Assembly: GCF_013348805.1 (NCBI RefSeq)
Contig: NZ_CP054690.1
Span: forward strand, 1,798,001-1,862,000
Direction of reading: 5' to 3'
Length of the DNA stretch: 64,000 nucleotides
Source: Rhodococcus sp. W8901
Lineage (GTDB): Bacteria > Actinomycetota > Actinomycetes > Mycobacteriales > Mycobacteriaceae
Notes under the pieces: generated by a model
What the model was told of the DNA's origin: nothing
The model's database searches: none
The model's input: only the letters and a program-made list of their open reading frames with translations
Shown here: piece by piece, positions 16,598 to 24,511 of the stretch
Position numbering within the stretch: position 1 is the stretch's first letter
How the letters are laid out: every line of letters starts with the position of its first letter
Made by a program: the position numbers and the translations under genes

Positions 16598-18114
16598 CGG
16601 CTGATTCGAGCACGCCGGGGACGGCTGACGGCGACACCCCGGACACCGGCGGGCACGCGGGTTCCGCCCGTCAAGACGGGCCGCGGCTGGCTCCCCGCCC
16701 TGTGTATCGCCCCGACGTCGACCCCACGGCACAACACGCGTTCGGGCGTCCCGCGGGCGTGAGCGGTTCCTTCGTGCCGGAGGCCGAGCACCGCGCCACC
16801 GGCGCGCCCACGCTCCGCCTCGGTGCGCCCGACGCGGTCATGGCGGAGGCGTTCGGTCGTCCCGCCGGTGAGCCACATTCGCTGCAGCGCGGCCCCGAGG
16901 GCCCACCCGACGTCCCCGAGGACGCACCGGACGGCGATCCGTGGCGCGATCCCGAGGCCCCCGTCCGGCTCGGCGCTCCAGCTGAGGCCGCCACCGGTCC
17001 CGCGCCGCTGTCGGACGCCCCCAAGCTCGGCATCCGTGACGTCCTGTTGGGCGAACGCATCGAACGGAAGGCGCTCGTGGCCCTGGCGGCCACCGCGCTC
17101 GCGATCGGCCTGGTGGGCGGCCTGATCGCCACCGCGGTCACGTCGGACCGGGGGTCCCTCACGAGCGATCGGGTGACGCTGTCGCAGTCCGGCGGCGGCG
17201 AAGACGCCCCGCAGGGGCAGATCGCCACCGTCGCCGACGCCGTCCTGCCGTCGGTGGTGTCGATCCAGGTGGCACAGGGTGATCAGTCCGGAACCGGTTC
17301 GGGCGTCGTCGTCGACGGCGCGGGCTACGTCGTCACCAACAATCACGTCATCTCGATGGCCGCGACCAATCCGGGGGACTCGACGATCCGCGTCACGTTC
17401 TCCGACGGCACGAAGGTGCCGGCGCAGATCGTCGGCCGCGACATCAAGACCGACCTCGCGGTCCTCAAGACCGAGGCGGAGAACCTGACCGTCGCCGACC
17501 TCGGCCGGTCCGACGACGTGCGGGTGGGCCAGGACGTCGTGGCGGTCGGCTCCCCGCTGGGTCTGAACAAGACCGTGACCCGGGGCATCGTGAGCGCACT
17601 CCAGCGTCCGGTGCGGCTCAGCGGCGAGGGCACCGACACCGACGCCGTGATCGACGCCGTCCAGACCGACGCCGCGATCAACCCCGGCAACTCGGGTGGC
17701 CCCCTCGTCGACATGGAGGGCCGCGTGATCGGCATCAACTCGGCGATCCGATCCGAGAGCGGCGGCTCGGTGGGTCTCGGCTTCGCCATCCCGATCGACG
17801 ACGTCACGGCGGTCGCGCAGGAACTGATCCGCAACGGCGTGATGCACCATCCGGAGATCGGCGTCAACGCCCGCACGGTCATCAACGACGCGACCAGCGG
17901 TGCCCAGGTCGCCAACGTGCAGTCCGGAAGTCCGGCGGAGGAAGCCGGCATCGTCGAGGGCGACGTGATCGTCAAGGTCGGTGATCGGACCGTGGCGAGC
18001 GCCGACGAGCTGGTCGTGGCCGTGCACGACCAGACGGTCGGTCAGCAGGTTCAGGTGCAGCTGGTCCGCTCCGGGCGGCTCGTCGACGTCCAGGTGACGC
18101 CCACATCGGACTGA
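16594..18114 (+). CDS. htrA: HtrA-like membrane serine protease
   Basis: The 506-residue protein has a proline-rich cytoplasmic N terminus (1-155), one transmembrane helix (about 160-182) and an extracytoplasmic trypsin-like domain. The catalytic triad is His251 (TNNHVI), Asp287 (KTDLAVLK) and Ser367 (GNSGGP). A PDZ domain covers about 415-505. It degrades or refolds misfolded envelope proteins. It follows sigE-rseA as in mycobacteria, placing it in the envelope-stress response. GTG 16594 overlaps the stop of a short leader frame. Confidence 0.94.
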   Translation: MTADSSTPGTADGDTPDTGGHAGSARQDGPRLAPRPVYRPDVDPTAQHAFGRPAGVSGSFVPEAEHRATGAPTLRLGAPDAVMAEAFGRPAGEPHSLQRGPEGPPDVPEDAPDGDPWRDPEAPVRLGAPAEAATGPAPLSDAPKLGIRDVLLGERIERKALVALAATALAIGLVGGLIATAVTSDRGSLTSDRVTLSQSGGGEDAPQGQIATVADAVLPSVVSIQVAQGDQSGTGSGVVVDGAGYVVTNNHVISMAATNPGDSTIRVTFSDGTKVPAQIVGRDIKTDLAVLKTEAENLTVADLGRSDDVRVGQDVVAVGSPLGLNKTVTRGIVSALQRPVRLSGEGTDTDAVIDAVQTDAAINPGNSGGPLVDMEGRVIGINSAIRSESGGSVGLGFAIPIDDVTAVAQELIRNGVMHHPEIGVNARTVINDATSGAQVANVQSGSPAEEAGIVEGDVIVKVGDRTVASADELVVAVHDQTVGQQVQVQLVRSGRLVDVQVTPTSD

Positions 18115-18140
18115 TGTGAGCGTCCAGTATGTGACGGGCA

Positions 18141-18160
18141 TGTGATATTTGCGGATCACA
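18141..18160. promoter_or_regulatory. inverted repeat upstream of tatB
   Basis: TGTGAT-N8-ATCACA lies about 25 bp before the tatB -10. The arms resemble CRP half-sites, but the spacing is wrong for CRP, so the binding factor is unclear. Confidence 0.35.
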
Positions 18161-18184
18161 CGAGCGATTCCGGCGTCGGGCACG

Positions 18185-18190
18185 TACTCT
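18185..18190 (+). promoter_or_regulatory. -10 element, leaderless tatB promoter
   Basis: TACTCT ends 6 nt before GTG 18197. Confidence 0.55.
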
Positions 18191-18196
18191 GAACCC

Positions 18197-18631
18197 GTGT
18201 TTGGCAACATCGGCTGGGGCGAGTTCATGGTGCTCCTCATCGCAGCGCTCGTGATCCTCGGACCCGAGCGGCTTCCTGGCGCCGTCAGCTGGGTCACCAA
18301 GACGATGCGTCAGGTCCGGGACTACGCGGGCGGCGCCAGCCAGCAACTCAAGGACGAGCTGGGACCGGAGTTCGACGATCTCCGCAAGCCGCTGTCCGAC
18401 CTCAACCAGCTGCGCGGCATGACGCCGCGCGCGGTCATCACCAAGCACCTGCTCGACGGTGACGACTCGATCATCAGCGGGACCTTCGGCGGCAAGCCCT
18501 TCGCGAACGGGTCCACGGGCCCGTCGTTGTCGAAGCAGGCGCCCTCGTCGCCGCCCCCTCGCGGCGAACGAGCGCCCGCCGGTCGACCCGGACGCCACGT
18601 AGCCGACCGGCCGCCACGTACACACGAGTAG
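18197..18631 (+). CDS. tatB: Sec-independent protein translocase TatB
   Basis: The 144-residue protein has an N-terminal transmembrane helix ([20 protein letters not shown], residues 7-26), with the conserved Glu near its start and the FGNIGWGE opening. An amphipathic helix ([20 protein letters not shown]) and a charged, disordered tail follow. It is part of the twin-arginine translocase that recognises folded substrates. GTG 18197 is set by the leaderless promoter. A strong terminator begins at its stop codon. Confidence 0.94.
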   Translation: MFGNIGWGEFMVLLIAALVILGPERLPGAVSWVTKTMRQVRDYAGGASQQLKDELGPEFDDLRKPLSDLNQLRGMTPRAVITKHLLDGDDSIISGTFGGKPFANGSTGPSLSKQAPSSPPPRGERAPAGRPGRHVADRPPRTHE

Positions 18632-18661
18632 GGCCCCCACGCGGATCGCGTGGGGGCCCTA
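18629..18661. terminator. bidirectional terminator between tatB and mrp
   Basis: TAGGGCCCCCACGC pairs perfectly with GCGTGGGGGCCCTA around a 5-nt loop. The left arm includes the tatB stop codon and the element sits 17 nt from the mrp stop. Confidence 0.8.
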
Positions 18662-18677
18662 CTCGTCGGAGAAGCGC

Positions 18678-19814
18678 CTACAGGTGCCGGGTGGTGTCGA
18701 TGCCGAGGGACATCCCGGCGAGGCCGCGGGCACGCACGGACAGCTTGTCGGCGATGTCGCGCAGCGCGCTGCCGGCCGGGGAATCGGGGGCGCTGAGCAC
18801 GATCGGCATGCCGGCGTCGCCACCCTCGCGGACGGCCTGCTCGAGCGGAATCTGTCCCAGCAGGGGAACCTTCGCGCCGACGGCCTTCGTGAGACGGTCC
18901 GAGACGGCCTGCCCGCCACCCGAGCCGAACACCTCCATACGGGTGCCGTCGGGCAGTTCCATCCACGACATGTTCTCCACGACACCGGCGATGCGCTGGC
19001 GGGTCTGCAGCGCGATCGCGCCGGCCCGCTCGGCGACCTCGGCCGCGGCCTGCTGGGGCGTCGTGACGACGAGGATCTCGGCGCCGGGGATGAGCTGTGC
19101 GACGGAGATCGCGACGTCACCGGTGCCGGGCGGCAGGTCCAGCAGCAGCACGTCGAGATCGCCCCAGAAGACGTCCGCGAGGAACTGCTGCAGCGCGCGG
19201 TGCAGCATCGGTCCGCGCCACACGACCGGGGTGTTGCCCTGGGTGAACTGGGCGATCGAGATCAGCTTCACGTCGTGGGACTGCGGCGGCATGATCATCC
19301 GCTCCACCTGGGTGGGCTTGGCATCGGTGCCGAGCATGCGGGGCACGGAGTGGCCGTAGATATCGGCGTCGAGCACGCCCACCGACAGGCCCTTCGCGGC
19401 CATGGCCGCAGCGAGATTCACTGTGACGCTGGACTTTCCGACGCCACCCTTGCCGGACGCGACCGCGTAGACGCGGGTGAGCGAGCCGGGCTGGGCGAAC
19501 GGGATCACCGGCTCGGTGGTGTCGCCGCGGAGCGAGCGGCGCAGCTCGGTCCGCTGCTCGTCGCTCATCACGTCGAGGTCGACGCGGATCGTGCCCGCGC
19601 CCTCGACGTCCGCGACGGCCTTGGTCACGCGTTCGGTGATCTCGGTACGCAGCGGGCAACCCGCGGTGGTGAGGTAGATGCCGATGTCGACACTGCCGTC
19701 GTCGCCGATCTCGATGCTCTTGACCATCCCGAGTTCCGTGATGGGTTTACGGATCTCGGGGTCCTGCACCCGCGACAGTGCGGTGCGGACGGCGGTCTCG
19801 CTCAGGGCTGCCAT
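18678..19814 (-). CDS. mrp: Mrp/NBP35-family ATP-binding iron-sulfur carrier protein
   Basis: The 378-residue protein has an N-terminal MIP18/DUF59 domain (residues 1-95, with the conserved Cys in TTAGCPLR). A deviant Walker A P-loop ATPase follows (SGKGGVGKSS about 119-128; LDLPPGTGD about 226). It should load or transfer Fe-S clusters. The C-terminal CxxC of E. coli ApbC/Mrp is missing here; the position after VVENMSW has no cysteines, as I recall for Rv1229c. ATG 19814 follows TACCAT at 6 nt. Confidence 0.92.
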   Translation of the reverse strand: MAALSETAVRTALSRVQDPEIRKPITELGMVKSIEIGDDGSVDIGIYLTTAGCPLRTEITERVTKAVADVEGAGTIRVDLDVMSDEQRTELRRSLRGDTTEPVIPFAQPGSLTRVYAVASGKGGVGKSSVTVNLAAAMAAKGLSVGVLDADIYGHSVPRMLGTDAKPTQVERMIMPPQSHDVKLISIAQFTQGNTPVVWRGPMLHRALQQFLADVFWGDLDVLLLDLPPGTGDVAISVAQLIPGAEILVVTTPQQAAAEVAERAGAIALQTRQRIAGVVENMSWMELPDGTRMEVFGSGGGQAVSDRLTKAVGAKVPLLGQIPLEQAVREGGDAGMPIVLSAPDSPAGSALRDIADKLSVRARGLAGMSLGIDTTRHL

Positions 19815-19820
19815 GCCCCC

Positions 19821-19826
19821 ATGGTA
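19821..19826 (-). promoter_or_regulatory. -10 element, leaderless mrp promoter
   Basis: TACCAT on the minus strand ends 6 nt (GGGGGC) before ATG 19814. Confidence 0.55.
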
Positions 19827-19836
19827 GGCGGCGCCG

Positions 19837-20946
19837 TTATGCGACCGGGCCCGGTGGGGGTGCGGGTGCCTCCGCCGGTGCGGCGGGCGGGCAGAAGACG
19901 AGGCACGGCAGCGGCGGAAGCCCGGGGATGACGGGGAGGGGCATGGGCGCGGGCGCAGGTGCGGGGACCTGCTCGGCAGGCGGTGCCGCGGGTGCGGTGG
20001 GCGGTGTGGCCGACGTGGACTCGGGAGCCACGGCGGCCACCGATGCCGCCTCCGAATCGGGGGACCGCTCGGGCGGTGCGGGGGTGACGGGAACCGACGG
20101 GGCGGCTGTTCCGCCGGTCCGATAGGCCGCCGACCATCCGAGGACGTTCGCCATGTACGAGGCCGAGTTGTTGTAGCGCAGCACGGCGCGCGACGCCTGG
20201 GCCGGGTCGTTCAGATCGAGGCCGCCGGCACACAGGTACCGCGCCGCCGCGAGGGAGGCGTCGAAGACATTGTTGGGGTCCGCGACGCCGTCGCCGTTGC
20301 CGTCCGACGCGTAGCGCGCCCAGGTGCTCGGAATGAACTGCATCGGCCCGACGGCGCGGTCGTGCGTCGGATCACCGTCGAGCAGACCGCGATCGGTGTC
20401 GGTGATGATCTCGTTGCCGGCCAGGTGTCCGTTGAGGGTGGGGCCGAGGATCGGTGTGACGGTGGTGCCGGCCGCGTCGGTCTGGCCGCCACCCGCGTGG
20501 CCGGATTCGATCTTCCCGATGCCGGCGAGGAGGTTCCACTGCAGTCCGCAACCCGGCTGGGTGCTCGCCATCGTCAGCTCGGCCGACCGGTAGGCGTTGA
20601 GGACGATCTCCGGGATGCCGAGCGGGCCGACCACCACGGGGACCGGGACCGAGCGCGGCGCGGCGCCGGGCAGCAGGCTCGCCGGGTCCGGGATCGTCGG
20701 CGTCGCGGCCGGCTTCGCGGTGCGCAGTTGACGCTCGGGCCGGGGTGCGGCGGGGACCAGCCCCACGGTGGGGATGAGGGCGGCCTGCGCGGCCGGAGGC
20801 TCGGTGGTGGGATCCAGGTCGTGGGTCGCCGCGGCCGACGCGGACTCGGTGGGGGGAGCCTCGAACACGCCACCTATCGATGACGCTGCTGTCACGAATC
20901 CGGCAAGGACGAGGGCCGACACTCCGACAGTTCCACGCACACGCAC
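19837..20946 (-). CDS. secreted lytic murein transglycosylase (Rv1230c-like)
   Basis: The 369-residue exported protein has a signal peptide (RVRGTVGVSALVLAGFVTAASS) and a Pro/Ala-rich linker. A lytic transglycosylase domain (about 125-300) carries LAGIGKIESGH with the catalytic Glu, VGPMQFIPSTWARY, and DPNNVFDASLAAARYLC. A long Pro/Ala tail follows. It cleaves peptidoglycan glycan strands outside the membrane. GTG 20946 is chosen because AGGAGGGG lies 7 nt upstream. A CRP-like site lies about 85 bp upstream. Confidence 0.9.
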   Translation of the reverse strand: MRVRGTVGVSALVLAGFVTAASSIGGVFEAPPTESASAAATHDLDPTTEPPAAQAALIPTVGLVPAAPRPERQLRTAKPAATPTIPDPASLLPGAAPRSVPVPVVVGPLGIPEIVLNAYRSAELTMASTQPGCGLQWNLLAGIGKIESGHAGGGQTDAAGTTVTPILGPTLNGHLAGNEIITDTDRGLLDGDPTHDRAVGPMQFIPSTWARYASDGNGDGVADPNNVFDASLAAARYLCAGGLDLNDPAQASRAVLRYNNSASYMANVLGWSAAYRTGGTAAPSVPVTPAPPERSPDSEAASVAAVAPESTSATPPTAPAAPPAEQVPAPAPAPMPLPVIPGLPPLPCLVFCPPAAPAEAPAPPPGPVA

Positions 20947-21028
20947 TCGACAACCCCTCCTTGCAGGAACCCTGCATCCACGCTCACGTACCTCGTTCCG
21001 AGCGTTCCGTCGGATACATCTCGAACGA

Positions 21029-21044
21029 TGTGACACACGTTACA
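21029..21044. promoter_or_regulatory. CRP-like site upstream of the transglycosylase gene
   Basis: TGTGACACACGTTACA matches TGTGA-N6-TCACA with one mismatch. It lies in the 160-bp promoter region of the minus-strand transglycosylase gene. Confidence 0.35.
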
Positions 21045-21106
21045 TATCGGTGACGGGTCGTGTCGGGGAACCGTGGCACCCGCGGGGATCGTCCGCTGTG
21101 TCCGGG

Positions 21107-21640
21107 CTACTTGCGCGCGGGGCGAGCCTTCGGGGATGGACCGGGTTCGCCGTCGTCGTCCTGTCGGGCGTCGCGTTCGGCGAGGATCTGCTTGAGGTCG
21201 TCGAGTTCGCGGCGCAGGTAGTCCCGGGTCGCGACCTCGCCCACCGCCAGCCGCAGCGCGGCCAGCTCGCGGGCCAGGAACTCGGTGTCCGCCTTGGTTT
21301 GTTCGGCGCGCGCCCGGTCCTCCTCGAGCGAGACGCGGTCGCGGTTCTCCTGCCGGTTCTGAGCCAGCAGGATCAGCGGCGCGGCGTACGCGGCCTGCGT
21401 CGAGAACGCGAGGTTCAGCAGGATGAACGGGTAGGGATCCCACTGCAGGCTCACCGCGAAGATGTTCAGCGCGATCCACACGATCACGATCACGGTCTGG
21501 ATCAGTAGGTAACGGCCGGTGCCGAGGAACCGTGCGATGCTCTCGCTCACCCTGCCCACGGCCTCGACGTCGAAGTGCATGCGCAGCCCGCGAGTCCCGC
21601 GGGGGGTCTCGAGGCGCTGGCGTCCGGTCGGCTCACTCAT
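21107..21640 (-). CDS. DUF1003 membrane protein (Rv1231c-like)
   Basis: The 177-residue protein has the DUF1003 core: FLGTGRYLLIQTVIVIVWIALN (first transmembrane helix) and PFILLNLAFSTQAAYAAPLILLAQNRQ (second helix with the conserved family motif). A charged coiled-coil tail follows, beginning at ENRDRVSLEEDRA. The start ATG 21640 overlaps the upstream MgtE_N-domain gene by 8 nt, so the two are translated from one mRNA. No enzymatic activity is known for the family. Confidence 0.9.
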   Translation of the reverse strand: MSEPTGRQRLETPRGTRGLRMHFDVEAVGRVSESIARFLGTGRYLLIQTVIVIVWIALNIFAVSLQWDPYPFILLNLAFSTQAAYAAPLILLAQNRQENRDRVSLEEDRARAEQTKADTEFLARELAALRLAVGEVATRDYLRRELDDLKQILAERDARQDDDGEPGPSPKARPARK

Positions 21641-22907
21641 CGCCGGCCTCCTCTTCACGCCAGTCCGTCGGCAGGAGGTGGTCGAGCACGTCGTCGACGG
21701 TCACCGCGCCGAGCAGATGGTGCTCGTCGTCGACGACGGGCGCGCACACCAGGTTGTAGGTGGCGAAGTACCGCGTGACGGTGGCGAGCGAGTCCTCGGG
21801 ATCGAGTCGGGGCAGGTCGTCGTCGAGCACGCCGCCGACAAGGCTCGCGGGCGGCTCGCGGAGCAGCCGTTGCAGGTGGACGCACCCCAGATATCGCCCG
21901 GTCGGCGTCGCGGTCGGTGGCCGCACCACGAAGACCATGCTGGCGAGCGCGGGGGTCAGGTCGGCGTTGCGGGCGCGGGCCAGCGCCTCGGCGACCGTCG
22001 TGGACGGCGTCAGGACCACCGGCTCGGGCGTCATGAGACCGCCCGCGGTGTCGGGGGAGTGCTCGAGGAGACGACGGACCGGGGCGGAGTCCTCCGGATC
22101 CATCAGCTGCAGCAACGACTCGGCGTCGGTCTCGGGGAGCTCGCCGAGGAGGTCGGCGGCGTCGTCGGGGTCCATCGCCTCGAGCACGTCCGCCGCGCGT
22201 TCGACCTCGAGGTGGAGCAGCAGGTCGGTCTGGTCGTCGGCGGGCAGCTCCTGCACGACGTCGGCGAGGCGTTCGTCGTCGAGCGCGAATGCCACCTCGT
22301 GGCGGCGCTTCTCGGGCAGCTCGCGCATCGCGTGCGCGACGTCGGCGGGGCGCATGCCCTCGAACTGCATCAGCAGCTGGGAGACGCCCTGGCCCGGCAT
22401 CGACAGGGCGGTCGGGGTCAGCCCGTGCACGTGCTGCCAGTCGACGACGTGGATCGCGGAGCGGCGGCCGAGTCGCCCGCGCGGAGCACGCACCGCGACC
22501 CGGGAGACCACCCAGTCGCGGGTGCGGGTGAGCTCGATCCCGAGGTCGACGATCACCGCATCGGTTCCGATGGTCTCGGTGACCTCCGGATCGTCGATCC
22601 GGACGCGGGAATCGAGAACCTGGGCGAGTGCCAGGATCTCGGTCGGACGCTGGGTGAAGCGGCGCAGACTGACGTTGCCGGTCTTGAGGGTGACCGACGC
22701 CGGTTCGATCGCGGTGACGCGGAGCATGGGCACGAAAATTCTCTTGCGCGTGAACATTTCGATGACCAGACCCAGCACCCGGGGCGGTTGTCGGCCTATT
22801 CGGATTGTCAGGACCACGTCCCGCACACGCCCGATCGACTCGCCGTCCGGTCCGAGAACCACCAGGCCGGCGAGCCTGGCTGCGAATACCTTGTTCACAG
22901 CTGCCAT
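21633..22907 (-). CDS. PRC-barrel/MgtE_N/CBS protein without a channel domain (Rv1232c-like)
   Basis: The 424-residue soluble protein combines three domains. A PRC-barrel-like N terminus (VLGPDGESIGRVRDVVL) is followed by MgtE_N armadillo repeats (about 175-285, MRELPEKRRHEVAFALDDER, PDDAADLLGELPE) and two CBS domains (about 290-415, MTPEPVVLTPSTTVAEAL). These are the cytosolic gating parts of MgtE magnesium channels, but the membrane pore is absent. It may sense magnesium or nucleotides and act on the co-translated DUF1003 membrane protein, which is inference. ATG 22907 follows TAGCCT at 7 nt. Confidence 0.9.
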   Translation of the reverse strand: MAAVNKVFAARLAGLVVLGPDGESIGRVRDVVLTIRIGRQPPRVLGLVIEMFTRKRIFVPMLRVTAIEPASVTLKTGNVSLRRFTQRPTEILALAQVLDSRVRIDDPEVTETIGTDAVIVDLGIELTRTRDWVVSRVAVRAPRGRLGRRSAIHVVDWQHVHGLTPTALSMPGQGVSQLLMQFEGMRPADVAHAMRELPEKRRHEVAFALDDERLADVVQELPADDQTDLLLHLEVERAADVLEAMDPDDAADLLGELPETDAESLLQLMDPEDSAPVRRLLEHSPDTAGGLMTPEPVVLTPSTTVAEALARARNADLTPALASMVFVVRPPTATPTGRYLGCVHLQRLLREPPASLVGGVLDDDLPRLDPEDSLATVTRYFATYNLVCAPVVDDEHHLLGAVTVDDVLDHLLPTDWREEEAGDE

Positions 22908-22914
22908 GATGAAA

Positions 22915-22920
22915 AGGCTA
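22915..22920 (-). promoter_or_regulatory. -10 element, leaderless promoter of MgtE_N gene
   Basis: TAGCCT on the minus strand ends 7 nt before ATG 22907. Confidence 0.55.
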
Positions 22921-22963
22921 GATCCTTGCTGTGTGATCCACTGAATTCGGAGGGCCGTCGGTC

Positions 22964-23926
22964 ATGACTTCTCGTATCAGGCCGCGTCGGTCCGTCCTGG
23001 CGGTGCCGGGTTCGAGCCGGAAGATGATCGACAAGGCGAAGGGTCTGCCTGCCGACGAGATCTTCCTCGACCTCGAGGACGCGGTGGCGCCGATCGCGAA
23101 GGCCGAGGCGCGGGCGCGGATCGTCGACGCGCTCAACGAGGACGGGTGGGGCGAGCAGATCAAGGTGGTGCGGGTCAACGACTGGACCACCGAGTGGACC
23201 CACGCGGACATCGCGACCGTGGTCGGCGGCGCGGGCGCCAATCTCGACGCCGTGCTGCTGCCGAAGGTGCCCGACGCCAGTCACGTTCAGGCCCTCGACC
23301 TGCTGCTGACGCAGATCGAGAAGGCCAACGGCCTCGAGGTGGGCCGGATCGGCATCGAACCGCAGATCGAGAATGCGATCGGCCTGACGAACATCAACGC
23401 GATCGCGACCGCCAGCCCGCGCGTCCAGACGCTCGTGTTCGGTCCGGCGGACTTCATGGCCAGCATCAACATGCGCACGCTCGTGGTCGGCGAGCAGCCC
23501 GACGGGTACGACCGCGGCGACGCCTACCACCACATCCTGATGACGATCCTGATGGCCGCGCGGGCGCACGACCTGCAGGCCATCGACGGCCCGTACCTGC
23601 AGATCCGGGACGTCGACGCGTTCCGTCGCTCCGCGCAGCGGACGGCCGCACTGGGGTTCGACGGCAAGTGGGTCCTGCACCCCACCCAGATCGACGCCGC
23701 GAACGAGGTCTTCAGCCCGCGGCAGCAAGACTTCGACCAGGCGGAGATGATCCTCGACGCCTACCAGTTCCACACCTCCGCGGAGGGTGGCGGACGCGGT
23801 GCGGTCATGCTCGGTGACGAGATGATCGACGAGGCGAGCCGCAAGATGGCCCTGGTGATCTCGGCGAAGGGGCGCGCGGCCGGCATGGCGCGCACGTCGG
23901 GGTTCACGCCGCCCGCGAACGGGTAG
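22964..23926 (+). CDS. CitE-like HpcH/HpaI CoA-ester lyase
   Basis: The 320-residue TIM-barrel protein begins RSVLAVPGSSRKMIDKA and has IFLDLEDAVAP (metal-binding Glu and Asp, about residues 34-44), IEPQIENAIG (catalytic-site Glu region), VFGPADFMASI and KWVLHPTQID. It belongs to the citrate-lyase-beta/malyl-CoA lyase superfamily. No citrate lyase alpha or gamma subunits are nearby, so a stand-alone malyl-, citramalyl- or related CoA lyase is more likely than citrate lyase. GGAGGG lies 9 nt before ATG 22964. Confidence 0.88.
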   Translation: MTSRIRPRRSVLAVPGSSRKMIDKAKGLPADEIFLDLEDAVAPIAKAEARARIVDALNEDGWGEQIKVVRVNDWTTEWTHADIATVVGGAGANLDAVLLPKVPDASHVQALDLLLTQIEKANGLEVGRIGIEPQIENAIGLTNINAIATASPRVQTLVFGPADFMASINMRTLVVGEQPDGYDRGDAYHHILMTILMAARAHDLQAIDGPYLQIRDVDAFRRSAQRTAALGFDGKWVLHPTQIDAANEVFSPRQQDFDQAEMILDAYQFHTSAEGGGRGAVMLGDEMIDEASRKMALVISAKGRAAGMARTSGFTPPANG

Positions 23927-24022
23927 GCGCTCGTCGCTCGGTGCGGGCACAATTGATATCAAGAACCGGACATCGGTAGAACCGGACATATCGCACGCCC
24001 CCGAGCAGAAGAGACGAAGACG

Positions 24023-24511
24023 ATGACGAATCCACTCTCGCAGCCGAACCGACAGGGCCGCGGGCTACCGACGCCGCCCACCGGCTGGCCCATCGGTTCG
24101 TATCCGACGTACGCCGAGGCGCAGCGCGCCGTGGACTACCTGTCGGATCAGGAGTTCTCGGTCGAGGACGTCACGATCGTCGGCGTCGACCTGATGCAGG
24201 TCGAGCGCGTGCTCGGCAGGCTGACCTGGGCCAAAGTCATTGGTGGCGGCATCGTTTCGGGTGCCTGGCTGGGCGTGTTCTTCGGCCTCCTGCTCGGCAT
24301 CTTCACCGGCGGATTCCTCGGACCGTTGCTGGTGGGCGTGTTCGGCGGCATCATCTTCGGGCTGATCTCCACCACAATCCCGTACGCGGCGGCCCGTGGC
24401 ACGCGCGACTTCTCGTCGACGATGCAGTTGGTGGCCGGACGTTACGACGTGCTGTGCGACCCGAAGACGGCGGAGTCCGCCCGCGACATGCTGGCCAAGC
24501 TTGCGCTCTAG
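24023..24511 (+). CDS. general-stress-protein-17M-like membrane protein (Rv1234-like)
   Basis: The 162-residue protein starts with the GSP17M-type domain (GSYPTYAEAQRAVDYLSDQE, DVTIVGVDL). Two glycine-rich hydrophobic helices follow (about 75-120), then a short soluble end (YDVLCDPKTAESARDML) typical of the same fold. It is probably an inner-membrane stress protein of unknown function. Its stop overlaps the stop of the convergent MFS gene by 4 nt. Confidence 0.85.
   Translation: MTNPLSQPNRQGRGLPTPPTGWPIGSYPTYAEAQRAVDYLSDQEFSVEDVTIVGVDLMQVERVLGRLTWAKVIGGGIVSGAWLGVFFGLLLGIFTGGFLGPLLVGVFGGIIFGLISTTIPYAAARGTRDFSSTMQLVAGRYDVLCDPKTAESARDMLAKLAL

Noticed and set aside
21633-22907. Annotation as an MgtE magnesium transporter
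   Set aside because: The transmembrane domain is entirely missing; only the cytosolic MgtE_N and CBS parts are present, so it cannot be a transporter alone.
22964-23926. Citrate lyase beta subunit in the strict sense
   Set aside because: No alpha or gamma (acyl-carrier) subunit genes lie nearby, and actinobacterial CitE-like proteins usually act alone on CoA esters.
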